The position numbers were made by a program, and so were the translations under genes. The notes under the pieces were generated by a model. The model ran no database searches and was not told where the DNA came from. It saw nothing but the letters and a program-made list of their open reading frames with translations. This document shows, in pieces, positions 55,484 to 64,000 of a DNA stretch of 64,000 bases; within the stretch, counting starts at the first letter, position 1, and each line of letters begins with the position of its first letter. The DNA lies in assembly GCA_032622095.1 (NCBI GenBank), contig CP136061.1, forward strand, positions 213,064,373 to 213,128,372, written 5' to 3'. This stretch comes from Siphonodentalium dalli (Eukaryota > Mollusca > Scaphopoda > Gadilida > Siphonodentaliidae).

Positions 55484-55918
55484 TTACCCTTTCATGACTG
55501 GAGCTTCCTTAAATTTTGCGAAAACCTTGGGCAATACATTCTCTTATATATGCGAGTTTCCCATAGGGAGCCTCACATATATAAGAGAATGCATTGGCCT
55601 AACAATAGCTACCTTGACATCATAAACCAGTGTATGCTCTTATACAGTAATTCCCTAAATAATCGACTCCTTAACCACAGCAGAATTATGGGTAATTTTT
55701 CAGGATTTAGTTGGAGCTTTCCGATGAATGGCAACAAGCCATATTTCCGACTAAATCCTGAAAAATTACCCATAATTTTGCTGTAGTTAAGGAGTCAATT
55801 ATTTAGGGCATTACTGTATATGCAAGGCTCCCTATGGAAGACTCGCATATATAAGAGAATGCATTGGCATAGGATCTTTAATGCTGCACCAGTATTGCTC
55901 CTTTCATGAAAGGGTTAA
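55484..55918. mobile_element. Family A' element carrying a nested family C element
   Basis: From TTTTACCCTTTCATGACTGG to TTTCATGAAAGGGTTAA. The second palindrome is split by a complete TA-flanked family C foldback (55643-55818). Removing it restores CTCTTA/TATGCAAGGCTCCC in the normal order. Confidence 0.7.
55643..55818. mobile_element. Family C foldback nested in family A'
   Basis: TACAGTAATTCCCTAAATAA at the left and AGGGCATTACTGTA at the right. The left arm is shortened (GGATTTAGTTGGAGC), so the hairpin has unequal arms. Confidence 0.7.
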
Positions 55919-56321
55919 ACCAACTAAGGACTTGATGTAATTCCATGAATTTCACTGCAGCCATTTGTTTCTTTGGGTCTCACAATGGAAGTTATGCACA
56001 TAACACAAATTTTGTTATTTGAGGGTTAATTTCAAAAAGGCAGATCCCACAAACCTCAAAGCTCTGTGAATTAAGTTAAAAACATGACTGTTATACACTA
56101 GCATGCAGATAGCAATCATTATTGCATTATCATGTTTGCTCAAATTGTGTTACATTCTAAACAATGGTGTCATGAAATACATTCAGTTTAGTCCAAGTCT
56201 TAACCAAATTAGGTTTAATTTCGCCAATCATTGGTACAATCAGCAAGAAGGTTATTTAACTGAGAGACAAATAATACCAGTGTTTGTGATTTGTTTACAT
56301 TGAGATGAGTAGCTATAGGTA

Positions 56322-56765
56322 GGCTTGGATTTATATAGTGTGTCCGACATTTGCAGAATGAGGGCCCCAGAGGGTGAATTTAGTGACGCTATCCCTGCTA
56401 GCATCACCAAATTACCCTCTGGGAGCCTCATTCTGCTTAGGTCTCAACTGCTATGCGAGACCTAGGATCAGATTGAAATTCCCCAGTTGAAGTTGGTGAT
56501 GTTCATCCATTAGTCTGTAGTCACCTCGATTATTCAATTTTTCTTCTGCAAATTAGGGGATTTAGAAACTCAGAACGGAAGGGAAAATTAAACTAAAAAC
56601 AATGTTAATTTGAGACTATAGATACTTCCCAGCAGATGAGGCCTTAGCAGAATGAGGTCTCCAGAGGGTGAATTTGATGATGCTAGACCACAGTGAGGGA
56701 TAGCATCACTAAATTCACCCTCTGGGGACCTCATTCTGCAAATGTCAGACACACTAAATCCAGGA
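56322..56765. repeat. Family B foldback element (long form)
   Basis: TTTATATAGTGTGTCCGACA at the left and GTCAGACACACTAAATCCAG at the right, with the common centre (GATTGAAATTCCCCAG) and two modules. The left module has lost its loop. Confidence 0.65.
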
Positions 56766-57540
56766 TTGTAGATAAGCCAAAGTAATAAAAAGGATATATG
56801 GTCAATATGATACAATATTTTAGAAGACAATTTACTTTAAAGAAATTACCGGTAATTTATATTCCAGAAATCAACATACATCTTACTAGTAATAAAATGA
56901 TTTAATCAAACCCATAGGTCTATTTCAAATCCTTTAAAGAGGAACAAACTATATACATGTATGTGGTACAATAGTCGCATTTGTGCATAGAAAATCAGAT
57001 TTGATTACGCATACACGAACGGATAATCATCTTCTCATGCTACAAAGTTTACCCATCCAATAAACGGGACTCCTTCTGTAGTTTTATTATTTGTCGTCTG
57101 CTAATTTTCCTGAACACCCCTCCAGATGAATAATAGATCATTCCAATGTATACTTTTATAACTGAATGGGAGAATCAATTTATTATAGAAAGGGTTTAAA
57201 GAGACTGGGTAATTGATGACATATTTCTGATTATCATAATATAATTTTCTGCACACAAAATACGTCTCTGAGCACAAACCAGAGGAAAAGAAAGTTTCGC
57301 ATAATTGTCCGATTGATAGAAATGTCAAACAAGACAGAAAGATCTGGAGAAGACTTGGGCTAAGCTGTTACCTCCTTTTATGTAATTGTAAGAGAGGGGA
57401 AATTTTCTGGTACATCAACCTATAATGTAATTTGAAATGTCATTATTCTCAAGGAGGAATCATCATACTCCAGGCAGAATTATAAAGAGAGTGCAGAAAC
57501 ATAAACTACTGGGTTGAGTCATATTCAGGCCAGAATCATC
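56766..57540. other. Intergenic; family P right-end fragment
   Basis: 57084-57198 matches the right half of family P (CCCTCCAGATGAATAATAGA, ATTATAGAAAGGGTTTAA). Nothing else is recognised. Confidence 0.4.
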
Positions 57541-57825
57541 ATCTATTATATATTTTGGAACTTCTGTCTGTATGTATGCATGTATGTGTGTGTCTTATAG
57601 ACTCAAAAACTGCTTGACCGATTCGACTCAAATTTGGTATTTGGTACATTGATCGCGAGAACAATATGGGTGGGTCCAATTTCAAGTGCGACCGTGTCCT
57701 TGACCTCGCTCATATAGGCATAGTTCTGGACCGATCGAACAATAGTTTTTTTCTTTCTCCTAATACTTTTGAATATTGTTCGCTCCTAAATAGCCCGGAC
57801 GAAGTCGGCACATCACCTAGTACTC
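57541..57825 (+). repeat. Short family E (Helitron-like) copy
   Basis: Starts CTATTATATATTTTGGAAC and GTATGTGTGTGTCTTATAGA, like 8265-8330. It has a single CGTGTCCTTGACCTCG segment, and ends GCCCGGACGAAGTCGGCAC and then CCTAGT. It has the same ends as the larger array but only one decayed monomer. Confidence 0.5.
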
Positions 57826-58133
57826 TATATTTTACAACATTTCACCAATTAACCCAGAGATGGTGGCTTCTGATTGGTCAAGAGCTACATGTATGTCCTA
57901 TATTGTTATAGTACTTGTTGTGCTAAACTTAGCATACTGCTATACAAAACTTGTATGTGAAAAGCAATGAACAGAGATCCCTTTATAAACTTGCGAGGCG
58001 GCAACTTCAAGTTGAATTCGCTTTGGGGTTCCGATTCAGGTTTTCATGCATTCAAAATATAACATAAATACTACACGATTCGGCTTATTAATTAACTTTC
58101 AAGATATTCTTAGCTTGTTACAATTATGTTTCT

Positions 58134-58637
58134 CTTAAAGGCACGTGAGGCCTTAATTGTCGAAAATATTCATATTTGTTCCAAACACTGTAAACAGAAA
58201 AACATTAAAACGCATACAGTTTCGTTCATATATACCATGACCATCGCGTAAACAGCATGATATCATAAATACCTACTATATTTTACCTAAGCAAGAGCCT
58301 GATTGGGATACAGAGGACAGCACAATGCTACTGGCTAATCACACACAAATGGCATAAACGCTCTTTATTAGTTCCATATCAGGAATTCACCAACAAAGAA
58401 CGCTCTTTATGTTTACCATCATAATATAAACAAACACCAGAAAAGTAACTTTTTATGCTTTTGTTTACATAACAATGGTTAAACATATGAGAATAACATA
58501 CTGTTTATGCGATATTTCTTATTTATATACGGACAAAGTCTGTCTACATTTTGATGTTCATTCTGTTTGTGGCGTTTTTGACGGGTGGAAATATTTTCAC
58601 AGGATACCCACCGCCAAGGCCAACCGTACCTTTAAAC
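58134..58637. repeat. Family I element, diverged copy
   Basis: CTTAAAGGCACGTGAGGCCTTA at the left and GCCAAGGCCAACCGTACCTT at the right. Both fit the family I inverted ends. The interior resembles 32811-33335. Confidence 0.45.
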
Positions 58638-58742
58638 TGATTATCGGTAAGGGGATAATCATATTTATTCTCAGCAAAAAACTTAAGGTACCAAATCAAA
58701 CATTTTAAAAGTATTTTGCACTTGAATATAAATTGCAATTGA

Positions 58743-59570
58743 TACCAGGTTTAAAGGGATGGCGGCCTTCGTTGTAGGTTATAATTTAGAAATAACCTTT
58801 ATCAAGTTATGATAATTTCCTCAAGAATATACTAATAATATATCATAATGATGATAAGAATGCAATATTATTCACAAAACACGCTTTGTGTCAGAGAAAA
58901 TATAGGTCGAGTGTTGTTTAGTTTCTCGCAAAAAGCACAGTGAATTGTTTATAAGCAGTCATGATATTGCGTCATTTCCTTATTTGGATTCGCGTGCATT
59001 AAATGTCGGGTGTAAAACCCCTAATTTGGTGTGTCTATGACTTACAACTCACAATAGTATCGCTTGTATTTGGTATGTATATAGGTATGTGACATAATTA
59101 CCATAAGTTAGGAGAAAATACTGACTGGATTGAAAAATATTCATCTCGTTGCAAGAACAATTATATTATGTACACGTTTTCTGTCTGATCATTTGCCAAT
59201 CATGAAGTAACATGGATTAGCTGGATTTTGAACTGACAGCAGGTAAAATCAAATTTGGCATGATTTGAATGCGATTTTCATTGCGCCAATAATTTGATCT
59301 TGGCCTCAGTGCAACGGAACATTTTCAGTGGATGATCCGGTAATTCTGAGTGTTTGTGCGTGTATAAACAAATGATTTTGTAATGTTTTTGATGTTTGTT
59401 TACATAAAGCGTACAAACATGACAAGAATATGCAATCTACGCAATATTTATGATATGTATAAGAACATCTGTCTATTATATAATATTCTTTCTGTTTAAG
59501 GTGTTTTAGCGGATGTGACTATTTTAACAGCTATTCCCACAACAAAGGCCGCCTGTATCTTTAAATATAT
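58743..59570. repeat. Family I element, most complete copy (inverted relative to 15700)
   Basis: Ends are TTTAAAGGGATGGCGGCCTT and the inverse AAAGGCCGCCTGTATCTTTA. The interior is the reverse complement of 15700-16430, including TTTCTCGCAAAAAGCACAGT against GCGCTTTTTGCGAGAAAC. Confidence 0.6.
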
Positions 59571-60937
59571 ATCCTGGCAATGCAATGTAACTCTGAAATA
59601 TGAAAAATTAACATGCACAAACATATGCTCTATTAAATGGTTGAGAATGTGACATCAATCGGGGGAGGATAAATAATTCATGCACACCTCAGTCCTACAC
59701 ACCGTGGGGAAAAAACTACTTAGGTGATGAAACCTATGCAAGCTTTGAAGCAAAATAAAAATTGATAGCTATGTTAAGGACAGTGTTGATCTTACAGGAA
59801 TCTGTAAACTTCTTTTGTCTCTCACAGATATAGGTGGGAGTGCGAGTGAGCGACTGACGGGGTTAAACCTAGATGATGCATGAGAAGGAAAATAGAATGA
59901 AAATTTCAACATCAAAATGATAAAGTGCACAAATAATTATCAAATTAAATAAACGAGTGTGCCATATCGTCATTGGGCTTCTAAGTGTGCCATATCGTCA
60001 TTGGGCTTCTAAAATGTTGTATCTGACGTTTTGGTGAGCACTTTTTGACACATTTAGAATCTACGGGTTTGATCACATAAGATCCGTTAATATGGAACTT
60101 GTCAATTTTTCAAGTATAAATGCTATTTTTCGGGGGAAAATCATGTAATAAATGTCATATTAGGATTTCCTGCGAAATATTATCATTAATTCCAAAATGT
60201 TGAATGTCCTATTTTCAAAATCCGTTTAATTCCTGGTAGTATAATTCTGATTAGATTGTTTTGAAGAGGAATGGGTGGAGGTTGTTTCCTCCTCTGAGTG
60301 ACAAAGACTAACCTGCGGAAATTGTCAAACTAAAAGTTGTATTGCATGACTTAGTAATTCTAAATTATAAAATGTTGTATAAACCCAAATACGTTATTCA
60401 CATCAATCAGAATATATGTCTTTTTATACCATAATTGCCTGTTCTATTGTGTGTATAACACCTATTTTGTAAATTTCATCTTTACACCCTACTGTGGGTA
60501 TACAGCTTCCTACTGTGGGTAAAAATTTCTACTGTGGGTGTAAATTTTCAAACGTAATTTCATGTGTTAAACGTGTATACACATAGTAGAACTACATCGT
60601 AAAATAGTTCCTATGTCACATTGATTTAAAATTGTAAGTTGTCATGATATCAATTAGATATGAGGAAAATTGCTTGCATTTCAATCAAATGTAGCATTGT
60701 AGCTTGAAAGTGTTATATAAACTAGGAAACATAATTATGAATGGTAATACAAATTGACTGACCGCTCAGAAACAGGCTGACGTCACTTGTGACGTAAATA
60801 TATGCATCACTACGTATACGCGTGACGCACATTCCTTGTAGCGTCGTGTTTGTGTCTCTCGGTGTGGATACACATTCAAAGTAAACAGCTGAGTAGTAGA
60901 ATACGATGAACAAATCAAAAGTAGTAATTATCGCATA
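59571..60937. other. Intergenic; 28-bp tandem duplication and a CRE-like patch
   Basis: The 28-bp unit beginning AGTGTGCCATATCGTC is present twice in tandem (59956-59983 and 59984-60011). Around 60778-60850 a CpG-rich patch includes TGACGTCA and TGTGACGTAA, CRE-like motifs. No gene is recognised. Confidence 0.4.
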
Positions 60938-61080
60938 AATAATATACACGCATAGTAGCCGAGAGTAAAAAAAATTCACCACTCGTGGTATAACCACTCG
61001 CCAAAGGCTCGTGGTTAAAACCACAATTCCACTCGTGGTGAAAATTTTGTATTCTCGGCTACTATGCGTGTATTTTATTT
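60938..61080. repeat. Foldback element with ACTCGTGGT core
   Basis: TACACGCATAGTAGCCGAGA at the left and TCTCGGCTACTATGCGTGTA at the right are exact inverses. The loop contains repeated CCACTCG / CTCGTGG motifs, so it can form nested hairpins. Only one copy was seen. Confidence 0.65.
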
Positions 61081-61871
61081 ATCTTCTATAACAACTGTGA
61101 TATAAAGGATTATTATAACGTTTTTCTTTCCAATATACCACTACTCTTGTGTGCCAAATAAACATACTTGTAATTTATTATTTTAAGAAGAAAAAAAACA
61201 CCCTGCACGATGATTATTCGGGTCTGCATGTTTAAAAAAAAAATTGATGGCTTGATAGTGGAAGTCCACTATTTGCCGGTGCAAATAAAACACCAGAATA
61301 TTGGTTCTCAAAGTGACGGTCGTATTTGTATTCATACAAGAACATGTGGAATTGTTAAATTATGCTGATATACTTGAGGGGATTTGAATAATTATTGCAT
61401 TTTTTGGTGATAATTTATAACATGCTTCCACCCTGTACTTTTATTCTGCCCTGTGAAATTATTAATTGAGTCGGAAACTTCCACCCTGTACTTATATTCC
61501 AACCTGCACTTCCAGCCTTCATAATTGGCTACGGCAATCAGCATTGCCGAAGCAATTTGCTGAAGCAAACTGGGCCACGGCATACTGTTGCCGTAGCGGA
61601 TTGCCGAAGCCAAACAATCTGAATTAGGAGGGCTGCACTTCTATTTGGCACACGAGAGTATAGTATAGTGTTCATTTCCCAAAACAAAAATCTGATGTCA
61701 TACCACTAGTATTATCACTACTATCTTAGGGATTGCGAATGCGCTTAAAACAATTATTTCCGCTTATCTACGTTTCTTCTTATTCATCGTCATTTTAGAT
61801 GGGTTTATGTCATTCAAATGTTATTTTGGTTTAAAATGTATCATATAAGTCAATATATATATAATAAACAT
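61081..61871. other. Intergenic, nothing recognised
   Basis: AT-rich. 61510-61620 has short inverted GGCAATC / GATTGCC-type repeats (TTGCCGAAGC occurs twice). No gene is recognised. Confidence 0.35.
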
Positions 61872-61872
61872 A

Positions 61873-62003
61873 TATCACTACAGTGAATTTATCTGATCGC
61901 CACAGCATGTCTTGTTGAAGAGTCAGATCACTGGATCAAACACTCCGGCTGACCTCCGCAACTCAACATGTTTCTATGGCCAGATCAATTCACTGTAGTG
62001 ATA
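61873..62003. mobile_element. ~130-bp MITE with CACTACAGTGAATT ends
   Basis: TATCACTACAGTGAATT at the left and AATTCACTGTAGTGATA at the right form exact terminal inverted repeats. Subterminal ATCTGATCGCCACAG / TATGGCCAGAT pair more loosely. Flanks are AT-rich, so the TA duplication is ambiguous. Confidence 0.65.
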
Positions 62004-63343
62004 ATATATCAATAACCTGATTTTGGAGGCCGTTGTGATTTATCAATAGCCTGACAGGAATGATTAACAGCCTGATGGCCTATTAGCAGCCCGAGATGCA
62101 GGGCCGTTAATAAACCATGATGCCCGAAAAAATCATGTTATTACTATTAACACTACTCCATCTTCACGTGATCGGTGACTTAGGAAGCAGGTGTCAGGCG
62201 TTAACGAAAACAAAGAGAACGCTCTCTAAAGTAGTAATAATAGGTAGTTATCATGAAAAGGTGTCGGAAGATACCAATGCTATTTCCAGAGATACATAGG
62301 TTTTTTGGGCGTCATGTAAAATTTAATATGTGGAGGATACAAGTTTTTAGAAGCCCACCGATGATACATGGATTCTGATTAAAGCCAACAATAGCGTTGT
62401 ATAATCAGGCTAATAACATATGTTGTTTTGACAATGGAACATTTTGGTAAATATATTTTTTTTTAAATATGCATTAAAATTTAAGAAAAAGTGTAACAAT
62501 AATCAAGAGCATAAATGCTACAAACGAACATGAATTTCAGAATAGCACGAGGAAAATTTAAGAAGTATAAGAAGAGTATATGATTGTAAAAATAGAGTTC
62601 AAAAGAATGAGATGTGTCCAGTTGGTAACTTTGTAAGAGATTGTAACAACATAAGACCATAACAAATAAATACCTAGATTATCATCACACCCCCCCCCCC
62701 CTCCAAGATATTCCGCCCGCTCAAATTTATTTATTATTGTTATATACTTATGATCCTCCCACATCTGCCCCAGTTTTTATTAACTTAGCAAATGTCATTA
62801 AAAAACTTTATAAAACACTTTTTAAATCAGCACACCAATTCCAAATATAGAGAGATTGGGAATATACTATCGATAATCACACAAAACAATATTTTTGAAC
62901 TAATCGATTACACCTGTGTCACTTATGTATTTTGTATACATGTAACTTTCTTTATGTTAGACATGTAAGCACTAATGAGACAATAAGACTATAATATATC
63001 AATTTACAGCTATTACATACACTTCACTAAAATGTTTAACCATTTGTATAATGTTTCTATATGAGGAGGGACATTCGTTGTTCACTGAATGATGTATGCA
63101 CAGAAAATAAATATTAAAAAATAAAATTATTCCACCGACCCCAATTTTCCAAAAAAATCTATGATAATCAACATTTTAATTTGTTATGGCCTAAACAAAA
63201 CTCAGTTTATGCTTTCAAATAAAAGTGTATGTTGCAAAGCTAGAGATTTGAACAAGTACAAGATTTTTGTTTTTTTCTGAAAAAAAAAAACAAATTAAAG
63301 CCACCTTATAATATTTGCTTTTGAATTTTTCCCGGTATCGATA
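62004..63343. other. Intergenic, nothing recognised
   Basis: AT-rich sequence with a C-run (about 62689-62701). The open frames at 62117-62299 and minus 62558-62764 resemble no protein that I know. Confidence 0.35.
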
Positions 63344-63542
63344 TACAGTAATGCCCTAAATAATTGACTCCTAAAACCACAGCAAAACTATGGGTAATTT
63401 TTCAGGATTTAGACGGAAATATGGCTTGTTGCCATTCATCGGAAAGCTCTCAGTGAGAGCTTTCTGATGAATGGCAACAAGCCATATTTCCCACTAAATC
63501 CTGCTGCTGTGGTTAAGGAGTCGATTATTTAGGGCATTACTA
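63344..63542. mobile_element. Family C TA-flanked foldback
   Basis: Full copy: TACAGTAATGCCCTAAATAA at the left and AGGGCATTACTATA at the right. The right arm has lost about 17 bp (CTAAATCCTGCTGCTGTGG). The loop is CTCTCAGTGAGAG. Confidence 0.75.
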
Positions 63543-63659
63543 TAGGTCGATAAATACCTGGACTACTTTTCTATGAGAAATAATGTCCCAGAAAGATGCA
63601 TTGAAGTCATAAAAAATACAACTTTAAACATGGTGATCGGTTCTCGATAAAATATTGAG

Positions 63660-63872
63660 TCAATGGTATTCATTGCAATTCAGAAATCGGAAACGGAATA
63701 ACGTGTGACTTCCAGAAAAGGTATATTGCTTTATCATTACATGAAACAATTCTAAAACTACATGCACTGCTTTCTCTTTGTTTTCATCGTCAAAATTTTG
63801 TAGTACCATTAAAATTTCAGAGCGAAGACAGCTGTAGATGTTCTTTCCCATGGTCCACCTGTGACCGCTCAT
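63660..63872 (-). CDS. Weak candidate coding segment, unknown protein
   Basis: A 70-codon minus-strand frame starting MSGHRWTMGKNIYS with an amphipathic, helix-like middle (NFDDENKEKAVHVVLELFH). Its composition is more protein-like than most frames here and it is not in a recognised repeat, although a dispersed repeat lies next to it (63544-63645). No splice partner or family is recognised. It could be an exon running off the window or chance. Confidence 0.15.
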   Translation of the reverse strand: MSGHRWTMGKNIYSCLRSEILMVLQNFDDENKEKAVHVVLELFHVMIKQYTFSGSHTLFRFRFLNCNEYH

Positions 63873-64000
63873 TAAATTTATCGAGAAATATAAGAAACAA
63901 GAACACGTATTTTCAGCAGTATATCAACGAATTTGTATGGAAATCTTCTGCGTATGTATGTTTTGAGATACCTCTTAGGACATTATGTATACATAATTTT

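Overview
This 64 kb window comes from an AT-rich animal nuclear genome. The evidence is a spliced gene with GT-AG introns, a tRNA-derived SINE, a DIRS-type tyrosine-recombinase retrotransposon, and dense non-autonomous DNA transposons. The repeat style, with many short foldback elements and monomers carrying 'CATAACTC' phrases, suggests a marine invertebrate such as a bivalve. The sequence alone does not let me name a species or be sure of the phylum.

The one host gene I can establish is on the + strand. It is CDC123, the ATP-grasp chaperone that assembles translation initiation factor eIF2. Eleven exons lie between 351 and 30388 and cover almost the whole protein: about 312 residues here, with only the first ~25 residues upstream of the window. 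All junctions keep frame and have GT-AG borders. The introns are inflated almost entirely by transposable elements.

The most notable object is a DIRS retrotransposon at about 19121-24927, inside the CDC123 intron between exons 9 and 10. It has inverted terminal repeats of about 220 bp that are nearly identical. It also has an internal complementary region matching both outer ends, a gag-like ORF with two frame breaks, an open RT/RNase H/methyltransferase-like ORF, and an overlapping tyrosine recombinase ORF with its catalytic residues in place. A diverged relic of a second DIRS element lies about 1.5 kb further on.

The rest is a mosaic of recurring families: (A) TTAA-flanked CCC...GGG elements built from long ATATATGCGAG palindromes, and two other TTAA families that look piggyBac-like; (B) AGAGGGTGAATTTAG foldbacks, about 14 copies; (C) TA-flanked ~200 bp perfect foldbacks; (D) ~160-190 bp tandem monomers; (E) Helitron-like tandem arrays rich in AAGGTCA; two hAT-like elements with exact 8-bp duplications; a 324-bp element with an exact 9-bp duplication; a 4-copy ~205-bp satellite; and a cluster of GCGCTTAAGCGC palindromes.

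From 30.4 to 64 kb I find no gene I can name. Two weak minus-strand coding candidates are noted. Most of this half is repeats or sequence in which I see nothing.
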